The translations under genes and the position numbers were made by a program. From Alloactinosynnema sp. L-07 (GTDB lineage Bacteria > Actinomycetota > Actinomycetes > Mycobacteriales > Pseudonocardiaceae), in the NCBI RefSeq assembly GCF_900070365.1, contig NZ_LN850107.1:3968001-4032000 (forward strand): 64,000 nt of DNA, given 5' to 3'. Below the pieces are notes generated by a model. It was not told the DNA's origin. It was given only the letters and a program-made list of their open reading frames with translations, and searched no databases. Positions 8,691 through 17,270 of the stretch are shown one piece after another; the first letter of the stretch is position 1, and each line of letters starts with the position of its first letter.

Positions 8691-8691
8691 C

Positions 8692-9999
8692 ATGACCTCC
8701 CAATACGAGTGCGAGCACATCGAGCGCCTCTACGCCAAGATGATCGCCGAGCGCAAGCACTTCGGCGACCTGTCGAAGGCCGCGGCGATGTGGGGTGCCG
8801 CCAACGCCCTGATCACGCGGACCCACCAGGAACTCAGCACGCGCAAGACCCTGCTGATGGAGACATGGCGCGATGACGCGGGACGCGCGCTGGGCACCGA
8901 GATCGATCGCAGCCTCGCGTCGCTGAAGGCGTGGATGGACAGCATCGCGAAGAGTTCGCCCGCACCCCACATCAACGGCCTCTCGATCTCGATCGACCTG
9001 ATGTACGGCACCGTACAGGCCATCTACAACCGCTATCTCGCCGCGGCCAGGGCTGGAACGCTGGACAACGCGGCCCTGGTGTCGTTCTCCCGGCAAGCGG
9101 CGCCGACCATGGTCGCGCTCGACGCCGCCTACGCCCAGATCGCAGGCAGGATGAGCGGTGTCGCCGGTCCCGAGTGGGCCGGACCGCGCGCGGGGCTGAG
9201 CGGAGACGACGGCGGCCCCCAGCCCACTTCGCCTTCGACGCCGAGCCCCGCCGCGACGCCCGATCCGGCGTCGACACCCGACCCCGCGACCACGACGCCC
9301 CAGCCGACGACCCCGCAGCCGACCGAGTCCGACGAGACCGACCCGCTGTCCACCGCGTTGGAGAAGGTGCCCGAGATCTTGAGCCAGCTCAGTCAGCTGG
9401 CTCAGTCGGGCCAGCAGTTGCTCAGCGGGCTGGACGCGGGAAGCGTGCCGGACCCGATGACCGGACTCGACCCTAAATTCATGGACCCGATCGACAGCGC
9501 GGAGTACGCGATCACGGACCACGGAACCGGCAGCGGAATGCCTGAGCTGGCTGGTCTCTCCGGTGCCTCCGGCCTGGGCGGTGCGATCGGACCGGTGAGC
9601 GGATTCGGTGGCCCGCCCGGGAGCGCGATGCCGTCCGCGATGGGCGCCGCCGGACTGACCGCGGTAGGCATGCCGCTAGCCACAGGTGCGGCGGGTCTGG
9701 CGTCGGCGAGTTCGGGCGGGATGCCGCCGATGATGCCGCCGCACGCCGCGAACAACGGCGCCACGGGCGGCGGGATCAAGCCGGGCGCCGCCGAGAACGC
9801 CGGACGCCCGCGCGACCGCCGGTCCACAACAACCCCAGGGATCCCGGCCGCCCTGCGCGGCCGCTCCGGCACGCCCAAGGCAGGCGCTCGACCAGCGGCC
9901 CGGCCGCACCAAGAACCCACCAACCCGCTGCTCGACGACGAGTTGTGGGTCACCGACGAGAACCCCGACCGCGCCCCGCACGTTAGGAGTCGCCCATGA
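8692..9999 (+). CDS. PPE/EspB-like type VII secreted protein, copy 1
   Basis: A 435-residue protein. The N-terminal ~165 residues are helical with a W-containing turn (ETWRDDAGRAL), as in WXG100/PPE/EspB-type domains. Next comes a long Pro/Thr/Ser-rich linker (about 180-215), a short helical part (about 218-245), then a Gly/Pro/Met-rich tail containing GMPPMMPP and IPAALRGRSG. The same tail motifs recur in the protein at 10405-11466, showing that the two are paralogues. It follows the small gene at 8322 by 1 nt and overlaps the next small gene by ATGA. Such proteins are secreted as dimers with their small partner. Function outside the cell is unknown. Confidence 0.7.
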   Translation: MTSQYECEHIERLYAKMIAERKHFGDLSKAAAMWGAANALITRTHQELSTRKTLLMETWRDDAGRALGTEIDRSLASLKAWMDSIAKSSPAPHINGLSISIDLMYGTVQAIYNRYLAAARAGTLDNAALVSFSRQAAPTMVALDAAYAQIAGRMSGVAGPEWAGPRAGLSGDDGGPQPTSPSTPSPAATPDPASTPDPATTTPQPTTPQPTESDETDPLSTALEKVPEILSQLSQLAQSGQQLLSGLDAGSVPDPMTGLDPKFMDPIDSAEYAITDHGTGSGMPELAGLSGASGLGGAIGPVSGFGGPPGSAMPSAMGAAGLTAVGMPLATGAAGLASASSGGMPPMMPPHAANNGATGGGIKPGAAENAGRPRDRRSTTTPGIPAALRGRSGTPKAGARPAARPHQEPTNPLLDDELWVTDENPDRAPHVRSRP

Positions 10000-10394
10000 C
10001 CGGAACCGAGATCAACGGCAAGACCGCCGCGATGGCCGCGTTCGGTGCCCACCTGACCGCACCGACCATCCCGCCGTCCCTGGCCCGGCTCGGCATGCCG
10101 CCCAACCTGGCAGGCCTGTTCGAGGGAATCGCGATGTCCATAGTGGACAAAGCGGCCACCGCGGAGGTCGCCGCATACCTGACCAAGGTCACCGAGGAGA
10201 TGGTGACCTACTCGACGAAAGTCACCACCACCGCCGCCGCCTACACCGCCGCCGACGTGGCGAGCGCGGCCGAACTGGTCTCGGCCACGCTCGGCTTCGC
10301 GCAGCAGGCGGTGAGTCTCGCCCAGCAGGCACAGGGGCTGCTGGCCACCGAAAACCCGACCGAAGAGTCCGCCGCGGCGGACCGCGCCGTCTGA
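9996..10394 (+). CDS. PE/EspC-like type VII substrate with YxxxD signal, second partner
   Basis: A 132-residue, alanine-rich helical protein. The pattern of two helices with a Pro/Gly region (about 23-40), then a Y-T-A-A-D sequence at about residue 83, gives the YxxxD signal of type VII substrates. The tail is a further helix plus an acidic disordered end. It overlaps the upstream PPE-like gene by 4 nt (ATGA) and precedes the next PPE-like gene by 10 nt. Together with the pair at 8322-9999 it forms a duplicated small/large unit. It is the only small member of the two with an intact signal. Confidence 0.68.
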   Translation: MTGTEINGKTAAMAAFGAHLTAPTIPPSLARLGMPPNLAGLFEGIAMSIVDKAATAEVAAYLTKVTEEMVTYSTKVTTTAAAYTAADVASAAELVSATLGFAQQAVSLAQQAQGLLATENPTEESAAADRAV

Positions 10395-10404
10395 GGAGTC
10401 AGCT

Positions 10405-11466
10405 GTGGCAATCCCGTATGGGGTCATCCCCATTGAAGCGCACATGGCGATGATCTCGGCCGAACAGGCCAACGTTCCCGTCCTGGCCGACGCTGCGCGG
10501 ATGTGGACCGAGGTGCGCGCCTGGATCGAACAGGCTCGGCTGGAGTTGCACACGCGCGCGCACGAGTTGTTGCCGCAGTGGCCTGATGAGGCTGGGCGGG
10601 AGTTTGAGCAGAAGGTCGAGCGGACGCTGGCTGAGCTGCAGTTTTGGGGGCAGCGGATCGACTCGGCGCAGGTTGTGGCGACGTTGACGACGATGGCTTC
10701 GGCGATTCCTCAGGTATTCCAGGCGGTTACTGGGTTCTATCAGGGGTATCTCGCTGCTCTGTCCAATCCGTTCACGGCGGCGGCGGCGCCTGCTTTTCAG
10801 CAGGCCGCGGGGGCGGCTATGACGGTGTTGGGAGCGCAGTTCGACGGGGCGATGTTGAAGGTGTGTGCGGCGGCGGGGATCGAGTCGCCTTCGGACGTTC
10901 TTCCTGATGGTGGTGTTGATGCTGAGGACGTGACTGACGCGCTGTCCAGCCTCCAGAGCCTCAACTCCGCTCTTGGCGCGGGTTCCGATTTGGCGGGGAT
11001 GCTTGGCGGTGGACCATCGCTGGCCGGTCTGGCCCCTGTTCCTATGCCCACGCCCGTCGGTGGTCCCGAACTCAGTGGCCTCGGTGGGCTCGGGGGCGGC
11101 GGTGTTGGTGCTGGTGGTGGGGTGTCCGGGATCGGGGCTGTTGGGGGGCGTGCGGCCTGGCCTAGTCCGACCGGCCTGGGCCGACCTGCCGGTCTTGGCG
11201 CCGGACCTCGGCCTGGCGGCACTTCGCTGGCTCGGTCCTCAGGGGCTGCGGCCGGGCGGGGTGTCGGGTCGCCGATGATGCCGCCGATGGGTGGGGGTGC
11301 GGGTGGGGGCGCTCGGTCTCAGCCGAAGTCGGAGGAGCGTTCGCGGCAGCAGCGGGCTCGTGGGGCGAAGGCTGTGGGGGCTCATGGGGTTCCGGCTACT
11401 TTGCGGGGGCGGTCTGGGAAGGTCGATCCCACGTTGAAGCGTCGTCCTGGTCAGGAAGACTCGTAG
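10405..11466 (+). CDS. PPE/EspB-like type VII secreted protein, copy 2
   Basis: A 353-residue protein from a GTG at 10405. The helical N-terminal domain (about 10-165) contains QWPDEAGREFEQKV, matching the W-turn of copy 1, and the Gly/Pro/Met-rich tail has SPMMPPMGGG and VPATLRGRSG in the same order as copy 1. From about 10560 onward the codons change: C-ending codons become rare and T- or G-ending ones dominate (gct, gat, gag, ttt, cct), unlike the start of the gene and the genes before it. The gene ends 28 bp before the palindromic element at 11494-11644. This is probably a secreted partner of the small protein at 9996. Confidence 0.7.
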   Translation: MAIPYGVIPIEAHMAMISAEQANVPVLADAARMWTEVRAWIEQARLELHTRAHELLPQWPDEAGREFEQKVERTLAELQFWGQRIDSAQVVATLTTMASAIPQVFQAVTGFYQGYLAALSNPFTAAAAPAFQQAAGAAMTVLGAQFDGAMLKVCAAAGIESPSDVLPDGGVDAEDVTDALSSLQSLNSALGAGSDLAGMLGGGPSLAGLAPVPMPTPVGGPELSGLGGLGGGGVGAGGGVSGIGAVGGRAAWPSPTGLGRPAGLGAGPRPGGTSLARSSGAAAGRGVGSPMMPPMGGGAGGGARSQPKSEERSRQQRARGAKAVGAHGVPATLRGRSGKVDPTLKRRPGQEDS

Positions 11467-11720
11467 CCCTTAAGTCCGCGCCAGTCCCGCACCATCGGGT
11501 GAAACTGGGCGATCACGCTTTGTCTGGGGCCCCTACGACGGCCCTGTGGGGAAAAAGCGGTGGGGGATAGTGCCACCCCACACGCCAGGCAGCTTAGGGC
11601 CGTCGTCCCCCCAGACAAAGCGTGATCGCCCAGTTTCACCCGATGCTGCTTTGTGGGTCCGTGCAGCTTTGGTGGGCGCCCAGTTTTTCACCCGATGCTG
11701 CTCAGGCGGTCTGGTGTGGA
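11467..11720. other. Intergenic region between convergent PPE-like copy 2 and eccB
   Basis: A 254-bp stretch between two convergent stops. Most of it is the palindromic element at 11494-11644. Right of the element, the arm end is partly repeated again at 11678-11705 (cccagtttttcacccgatg and following bases), with about 30 bp of unrelated DNA between. No ORF with coding character was seen. Confidence 0.7.
11494..11644. repeat. 151-bp palindromic element, copy 1
   Basis: The outer arms 11494-11529 and 11609-11644 are perfect 36-bp reverse complements (outer end ATCGGGTGAAACTGGGCGAT). The match continues with one interruption to 11535-11545 / 11596-11606. Inside lies a second small inverted repeat, TGTGGGG/CCCCACA, around an A-rich loop. 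A second copy is at 17271-17420. Both lie between convergent genes, so bidirectional termination is a plausible role. The outer arms differ between copies by paired, compensating changes. Whether it is a mobile palindrome or a structured RNA/DNA element cannot be settled here. Confidence 0.9.
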
Positions 11721-13121
11721 TTAGCCGACCAGCGATTGCCGAAACGCCGCCTGCGGATCGAGTCCGGGTCCCTCCGGGAGCCTGGCGACCAAGCCTGCGG
11801 GCATCCGAACCGGGTTGGCACCGCCGTAACCCAGCATCTTCAACACATCCGGCTCGCCCACTGAGTAACGCCTGCCCATGTCGGTCACGACCGTCAGCGT
11901 TCCGGTGGGCGCTTCTGCCGATGGCATTGCCTCCACTACCGCAGCCCAGCCGGGCGGCACATGAATGTGGTCAGCCAGGGGAATGCCCCGCTCGGTGTTG
12001 CGTGCCGTCGTGGTCATCGTGTCACCTGGAGGGAGGCCGGGGTTAAGTGTGATCCGAGCGGTTGTCGCACCGGGATCAAACGTCGCGCACACTGTGGCCC
12101 GGTCCCGTGGGCTGGCGATCTTGGGTCGGTGTGCAGGTGCGTCGCTCGCGTTGGCGCCAGGTGGGTCCAGGCGCTTCGCGCTGGCCGCCAGGGATGGGGT
12201 GAGTGGCATCGCAGCACCTGTGTGTGCTCGCTGAACGTCGTACTGCAGTGCTGTGATCGGCCGGAGGATGGCCTGTTCCGCCAGGAAGTACTGCAACCCG
12301 CCGCCCGAGGTTTCGACCACCAGTAGCGCGCCCACCTTGAGGTCCGGTCGCGCAGGTATCGCCGATGACGGTGCTCCTGGTTCCGCAGGCGTGATCGGGC
12401 CGATCGGTGTCCCTACCGGGAGCATGTCCAGCCATTCCTGGCTTGCCTTGGCCCAGGGTTCGGAGGTGAGGGCGAGTCCGGTGCCGACGGTGGCGTAGTC
12501 GGTGATCTTGTGTCGGTAGCCGCGCCAGACGAGGAATCTGTCGCTGGTTCCGGCCAGCTCTACCAGCAGGGCCGCGTCGCCCAAGGGTGCCCCGCCGGTT
12601 GGTGAGGCGCCTACCAGGAGGACCGATTCCTCGACGCGGGCGCCTGCCGCGTCCGCTGCCGGGGTCGAGCACAACGACCACGAGCCGGTGAGGAGGCGGT
12701 CGGCGGCGGGTAGTGCGTCTGGTGCGTCGGGGATACCGATTCGGGGGCCTCGGGGGACGTCGACCAGGGAGTCCCGGGAGACGAGTTGGGTCTTGGCGTG
12801 GTCGCCGACCAGCAGCAGCGCGGAGGCGTAGTTCGTGACCGGGTGCAGTTGGCCGTCCAGGTAGACGTATCTGGTTCCGGTTTCCTTCTCGACGATCACC
12901 GCGTCGCCGGAGCGCCAGGCGCTGTTGCCGCCGGGGACGATCAGGCCGTAGACCCCAACGCAGGCCAGAGCGATCACGGCGAGTGCGATGCCCGCGAACG
13001 ACGCGCCCGCAGGCCTGCGGAACGGTGGCTGTTCCGGGTCGGTCTCCCGAGTTACCAGCGCTGAGATCGCGCGTTGGATGAGGAACTGGTAGGCCTGGAG
13101 CTGGTCCCTTTTGGACGCCAT
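11721..13121 (-). CDS. eccB: Type VII secretion membrane component EccB
   Basis: A 466-residue ESX core component: short cytoplasmic N-terminus, one membrane helix (about residues 39-62) and a large extracytoplasmic repeat domain. The start MASKRDQLQAYQFLIQR is the typical EccB opening, in which an amphipathic helix lies on the inner membrane face. Two cysteines, in SLCSTPA and ATVCATF, may form the conserved external disulfide. It is encoded 1 nt downstream of eccD on the minus strand, so the pair is co-transcribed. The 3' half has more A-ending codons than the 5' half, in the direction of the palindromic element at 11494-11644. Confidence 0.95.
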   Translation of the reverse strand: MASKRDQLQAYQFLIQRAISALVTRETDPEQPPFRRPAGASFAGIALAVIALACVGVYGLIVPGGNSAWRSGDAVIVEKETGTRYVYLDGQLHPVTNYASALLLVGDHAKTQLVSRDSLVDVPRGPRIGIPDAPDALPAADRLLTGSWSLCSTPAADAAGARVEESVLLVGASPTGGAPLGDAALLVELAGTSDRFLVWRGYRHKITDYATVGTGLALTSEPWAKASQEWLDMLPVGTPIGPITPAEPGAPSSAIPARPDLKVGALLVVETSGGGLQYFLAEQAILRPITALQYDVQRAHTGAAMPLTPSLAASAKRLDPPGANASDAPAHRPKIASPRDRATVCATFDPGATTARITLNPGLPPGDTMTTTARNTERGIPLADHIHVPPGWAAVVEAMPSAEAPTGTLTVVTDMGRRYSVGEPDVLKMLGYGGANPVRMPAGLVARLPEGPGLDPQAAFRQSLVG

Positions 13122-13122
13122 G

Positions 13123-14505
13123 TCAGCCTCCCAGTCCGCGCACGTAGCCGTAGAGGCCGAGCACCGAGCACGCCACCGGGACCACCGTGATCAGCACCAG
13201 GATCTCGAAGTACTCGGCGAACCGGCCGAGGTAGGGATTGGGTTTGCGGACGCTGTAGACGATCCCGGCGGCGGTCGTGGCGGCGCCGACCGCCAGCAAG
13301 AGGGGGCCGACCGACACGAGCAGCGCGGCTCGGTCGGCCATCAGGGGACCCACGGCGACGCACGCGAGTCCAGCCACGCCGGTGGCCAGCACGGGCACGC
13401 GCTGGCGGAGGATCGGATAGAGCCTTGCGCGCAGCAGGAACCCGGCGGCGAGCACGATCATCAGGACCACCGCCGCCTCGCTGTCGCTGCGGGCCAGGAA
13501 CACCAGGCACACCAACACCGTCACCGACGCGCCCGTGAGCATGCCGGTGAGCAGGCTGTCCGCTCGGGCGACGGCGGCGTGCACCACGGTGGGGGGCGGC
13601 TGCGGGTCGTCGCGGACCAGGTCGGCGGTGGAGCGGGGCAGGACCGGCATCGGGACTCGGCTCAGGCGTAGGGCAAGAGGGGCGAACGCGGTGGACAGCG
13701 CGAGCACCGCACTGGCCAGGACGGCGGCGGTCTCGTGGCCCTCCAGGGAGTCCAAAGTGGTCAGCCAGCCGCCGATGACGGCCAGCAGGCCCGCTGTGAC
13801 GCCGCCCGCGAACAGCTCGGGCCACGCGGTGACGCCGAGGTAGCCGACCAGTGCGGCCAGGGTCAGCGCCGCCCCGGCCAGCACCAGGTGGCCCGCGCTG
13901 AGGGCGGTCATCGGGGCGTCGTCGGCCAGTAGCAGTCCGCCGCCCGCGAAGGCGAAGGGCAGCGCGGCCGACGCGCTCACCGCGCCCGCGCCCGCGTCGC
14001 CGACGGCGCGGGCCAGGACGACCCCCGCGCACAGCAGCAGCGCGGCGGCACCGAGTGCCCAACCCGCCGGGCCGAACCACGGCGGACCAGCGCGCAGGAC
14101 CGCGACGAGGCCGAGCATGGCCGCGGTGGCGCCGGTCGCGAGGCCTGCCACCCTGGTGTGGCGGGGTCCCCAGACCCGGCCGCGGCGGCTGGAGCCGGTG
14201 GCGATGGCGTCGACCAGGTCGTCGTATTCGAGTTCCGGCCAGTCGGTGCCGCGCGGGACCAGGTGCAGGATCTCCCCGTCGCGCACCCGGTGCGCGCCAA
14301 GGGTCCGGTCGAGGTCGAACACGGACCCGTCGGTCCGGCGCAGCAGCCAGCCGCCCGCGGTGGCCGGGTCGTCGGCCAGGTGGTCGCCCGCGTGGGCGAG
14401 CAGCCCCGGCAGGATCTCGGCGACGGCGGCGTGCTCGGGCAGCGCCATGTCGATACGCCGCTGGGGGGTGGCCACGGTGACCCGGACCAGTCCGGTCGTC
14501 TGCAT
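13123..14505 (-). CDS. eccD: Type VII secretion polytopic membrane protein EccD
   Basis: A 460-residue ESX core membrane protein. The N-terminal ~85 residues form a ubiquitin-like (YukD-type) domain (LVRVTVATPQRRIDMALP ... GEILHLVPRG), followed by about eleven hydrophobic helices from about residue 120 to the end. EccD lines the interior of the ESX membrane complex and contacts EccB and EccC. The ATG at 14505 gives the normal start MQTTGLVRVTV; the frame is open to 14532. It is followed after 1 nt by eccB. Divergent from the gene at 14602, with 96 bp between. Confidence 0.94.
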   Translation of the reverse strand: MQTTGLVRVTVATPQRRIDMALPEHAAVAEILPGLLAHAGDHLADDPATAGGWLLRRTDGSVFDLDRTLGAHRVRDGEILHLVPRGTDWPELEYDDLVDAIATGSSRRGRVWGPRHTRVAGLATGATAAMLGLVAVLRAGPPWFGPAGWALGAAALLLCAGVVLARAVGDAGAGAVSASAALPFAFAGGGLLLADDAPMTALSAGHLVLAGAALTLAALVGYLGVTAWPELFAGGVTAGLLAVIGGWLTTLDSLEGHETAAVLASAVLALSTAFAPLALRLSRVPMPVLPRSTADLVRDDPQPPPTVVHAAVARADSLLTGMLTGASVTVLVCLVFLARSDSEAAVVLMIVLAAGFLLRARLYPILRQRVPVLATGVAGLACVAVGPLMADRAALLVSVGPLLLAVGAATTAAGIVYSVRKPNPYLGRFAEYFEILVLITVVPVACSVLGLYGYVRGLGG

Positions 14506-14601
14506 GGCGACAGCCTCACGCGCGGGGACCACCGGCGGTCGGCGGAGGCAGGAACCTGCCGCGTGGCGCCGGGTTGGGCCAGGTGTTCTTAGCCTGGACC
14601 C

Positions 14602-15180
14602 GTGTTACTCGTTCCGATCGGCCACAACCTTGGCGCCTTTCACCTCGGCGACGGTGCCCACGTCCAGCAGGTGCGCCGGGGCGCCGACATCGTCGAGCTG
14701 TCCGATGTGGACTTCGCGGTGTGGGCGCTGGCGCACGGCAGCCCGACCGGCGCGGACACCGGGGCATGGGACCGCCGCGCGGTCACCGCCGTCGCCGCCG
14801 AGCTGGGACTTACCGGCGTCGACCCGGTGATCGACGGCTTCCTGGACACCGGCCTGCTGGCCGAGGTCGACCCCCAGGACGCGGTCGGCTTCGCCGAGCG
14901 GCACCGGCTGGTCCCGCTGCTGCTCGGACTGGGCACCGCCGACGAACCCGGGCTGCACCAGGTCGGCCTGCTCGGCACGCCGCTGCTGACCATGACCGCC
15001 GAACTGGCCGACCTGTGGGAGTGGTCCCCGCTGTCGGCCGACCTCTGGCAGGCCTGCCACGAGAGCGCGGCCCTCACCGACACCGCACCCGACGAGGTGC
15101 TGACCGCGGTGATCGGCGCGCTGCACTCGCTGCTGTCGATGAACGCGGCCTGCCTCGACGTCCGGGTCGGCACCCCGTGA
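14602..15180 (+). CDS. Unknown ESX-linked protein, paralogue A
   Basis: A 192-residue soluble protein that I do not recognise. It opens with LLVPIGHNLGAFHLGDG and is paralogous to the next gene, which opens with VIFPIGHYAGAVGSVHE. Shared later features are a D-(V/E)-F-(A/G)-x-W-x-L-A-H-G segment, a LVPLLLGLG / LRPLLVGLG strand, and a W-x-W-(S/G) segment followed by a helical C-terminus. The overall look is of an alpha/beta winged-helix-like protein with no signal peptide or membrane helix. It is the first gene of a tight trio with its paralogue and a membrane pseudokinase (GTGA overlaps at both joints). By position it may be a cytoplasmic partner of the pseudokinase or of EccB/EccD. Confidence 0.7.
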   Translation: MLLVPIGHNLGAFHLGDGAHVQQVRRGADIVELSDVDFAVWALAHGSPTGADTGAWDRRAVTAVAAELGLTGVDPVIDGFLDTGLLAEVDPQDAVGFAERHRLVPLLLGLGTADEPGLHQVGLLGTPLLTMTAELADLWEWSPLSADLWQACHESAALTDTAPDEVLTAVIGALHSLLSMNAACLDVRVGTP

Positions 15181-15716
15181 CCGCGGTGATCTTCCCCATC
15201 GGCCACTACGCGGGCGCGGTGGGTTCCGTCCACGAGGTCAGGGTCGGCTGGGGCCGCCACGAACTCACCGAGGACGAGTTCGGCACCTGGATCCTCGCCC
15301 ACGGGCTCGCGTCAGCGGCGGGCGGCCCCTGGGGTCGAACGGAGATCGCCAAGGCGGGCCTGCCGGATCGGATCGACGCGCTGCTCCCCCGCGGCCTGCT
15401 TGTCGAGGTGACCGCGGCGGACGAGTTCGCGGCCCTGTATCGGCTGCGGCCGCTGCTGGTCGGGTTGGGCAACAGTGTGGAATCGCCGGACCGGCACGCG
15501 ATCGGGGTGCCCGGCCTGCCTCCAGTGGCCCACCTCGACCCGCGGACCTACGAGCTGTGGCACTGGGGCCACCTGGCGCCCAGCCTCCACCAGGCCTGCG
15601 CGGCCATCGCCCAGGTCGACGGTGAACCGGCCGCGACGGCGCTCGTCGGGATGCTCGGCCAGATCCGGCACCTGCTGGCGGGCGGCTGCGCCTACCTCGA
15701 CGCGGTGTCGCCGTGA
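15177..15716 (+). CDS. Unknown ESX-linked protein, paralogue B
   Basis: A 179-residue protein from a GTG at 15177 that overlaps the TGA of the previous gene (GTGA). It shares the PIGH motif, the FGTWILAHG segment and the LLVGLG strand with paralogue A, and is probably a tandem duplicate that has diverged. No catalytic motif, signal peptide or membrane helix is seen. The next gene, the pseudokinase, again starts inside its stop codon. Equal gene dosage and tight coupling suggest that the two paralogues may form a heterodimer, but this is inference. Confidence 0.7.
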   Translation: MTAVIFPIGHYAGAVGSVHEVRVGWGRHELTEDEFGTWILAHGLASAAGGPWGRTEIAKAGLPDRIDALLPRGLLVEVTAADEFAALYRLRPLLVGLGNSVESPDRHAIGVPGLPPVAHLDPRTYELWHWGHLAPSLHQACAAIAQVDGEPAATALVGMLGQIRHLLAGGCAYLDAVSP

Positions 15717-17245
15717 CCGGGGTCAACCCCCCGACGAACGGGCCTGCCGGAGACAATGGGCTGGTGCAGACCACAGGCGGCGTCCACGACCTGCGCCCAC
15801 TCGCCGACGGCCCGGTGGCCACCGTGTACGTCGGCAGGCTGGGCAGCTCCGGCGCCGAGGTCGCGGTCAAGGTGTTCACCGACACCGTGGACCGCGACAC
15901 CGCCGCCTGGCTGGGCCGCGAACGCAAGGCGCTGCACCAGGTCCGGCAGGTGCGCTCGATCCTGCCGGTCGAAGGCCTGGTCGACCACACCGACGGCCGG
16001 ACCGGGGTCTGGATGGAGCTGTGCCAGGGATCCTTGGCCTCGCTCCTCACCGGCAACACCGTGCTGACGCCGCCGGACGCACTCCTGGTCGGCACCGCCA
16101 TCGCCGAGGCACTGACCGCCGCTCACAGCGTTGGCGTGGTCCATGGTGGTGTCACCCCGCACAACGTGCTGTTTCGGCGCACCGGTGAAGTCGCGGTCTC
16201 CGACTTCGGCCTGGCCCTGCGCGAACGCTTTCCGCGCGACCCGATGCACGCCGTGGAATACATGGCCCCGGAGACGCTTCGCGACGGCACTGTGTCGGCC
16301 GCATCAGATCTGTATGGGCTGGGTGCTGTGCTCTATACGGCGCTGACCGGGTCCACTCCGTTCCCTCGCCGGTCCGCTGAGGCTCACGGGGACCGCATTC
16401 TCCGGGTTCTGCGTGAGCCTGTTCCTCCGATCTCTTCGCCGCTTGGGGATGTGATCGGTCTGCTGCTGGCTAAGGATCCTGATGCTCGGCCTCGGGCGGC
16501 GGAGGACGTTCTGGCCGCTTTCAAGGCCTTGTCTGGGGGCGTCCCAGCCCCTCCTGTCGAGGTTGAAGCGGACGGCGACTACGACTTTGACGACTTCGCG
16601 GACTTCCCGCCGACGTCAGGGTTCTCCCCCGCACCCCCATCAGCCGGTGCACCTCTTCCCCTGCCGCCCGCACTGCCCGCCGCACCTGCACGTCCCGCGT
16701 GGCCTGTCGCAGGTACGCAGTCATCTCCCGTCGCTGGGGCGCAGGGGGTTCCGGGGGCGGGATCTCGTTCGCCTGGGCGCACTCTGGTCAGAATGGACGG
16801 TCCTGGGAAGCCGGCCCGTGGGCCTCGGGCCGGCGTTTTGATAGCGCTCGGTGGCGTTATCGTGGTGCTTGCCGGTGCTCTTGTGTTCGCGCTGATGCGA
16901 CCTGCGCAACAAGCCAGCACGCCGCCGTCGCCTATGACTGAGCAGCCGCGTCAGGAGACGAAGTCTGTCGAGGCCGCTCCTGAGGTGCGGCTGGAATTGG
17001 CTAAGCCGGCTGATGAGGGCACTCACGTTCAGCTGAGTTGGAGTGCTGAAGGTGACCTCGACTTCGCTGTCGTGGTCGCTGGCGAGCAATTGGAGACGAG
17101 TGTGGTCGTTGCTGATCGACGGCTGGCTTTGCGGATTCCTGTTGATCCTGGGCGTAAGTATTGTTTCCAGGTTCGTGCTACTGATGGGAAGCACATCTAT
17201 ACGAGTGATCCTCAGGCTATTCGGGGTGCTCGTTGTAAGCCTTAG
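15713..17245 (+). CDS. Membrane-anchored serine/threonine pseudokinase with external Fn3-like domain
   Basis: A 510-residue protein. The kinase-fold domain (about 27-275) keeps the ATP lysine (VAVKVF, Lys53), a glutamate in the next helix, the DFG motif (164-166) and YMAPE. The catalytic loop reads HGGVTPHN (144-151) where active kinases have HRDxxxxN, so the catalytic Asp is missing. A Pro-rich linker with an acidic patch follows (about 285-365), then one membrane helix (about 373-395) and an external beta-rich C-terminal domain of fibronectin type III style. It is the third gene of the GTGA-coupled trio. From about 16290 codons become T/G-ending, unlike the first third of the gene. A regulatory or scaffold role in the secretion locus is inferred. 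Confidence 0.82.
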   Translation: MTGVNPPTNGPAGDNGLVQTTGGVHDLRPLADGPVATVYVGRLGSSGAEVAVKVFTDTVDRDTAAWLGRERKALHQVRQVRSILPVEGLVDHTDGRTGVWMELCQGSLASLLTGNTVLTPPDALLVGTAIAEALTAAHSVGVVHGGVTPHNVLFRRTGEVAVSDFGLALRERFPRDPMHAVEYMAPETLRDGTVSAASDLYGLGAVLYTALTGSTPFPRRSAEAHGDRILRVLREPVPPISSPLGDVIGLLLAKDPDARPRAAEDVLAAFKALSGGVPAPPVEVEADGDYDFDDFADFPPTSGFSPAPPSAGAPLPLPPALPAAPARPAWPVAGTQSSPVAGAQGVPGAGSRSPGRTLVRMDGPGKPARGPRAGVLIALGGVIVVLAGALVFALMRPAQQASTPPSPMTEQPRQETKSVEAAPEVRLELAKPADEGTHVQLSWSAEGDLDFAVVVAGEQLETSVVVADRRLALRIPVDPGRKYCFQVRATDGKHIYTSDPQAIRGARCKP

Positions 17246-17270
17246 TGTCTGGGGCCGCAGGGTCCGCACC

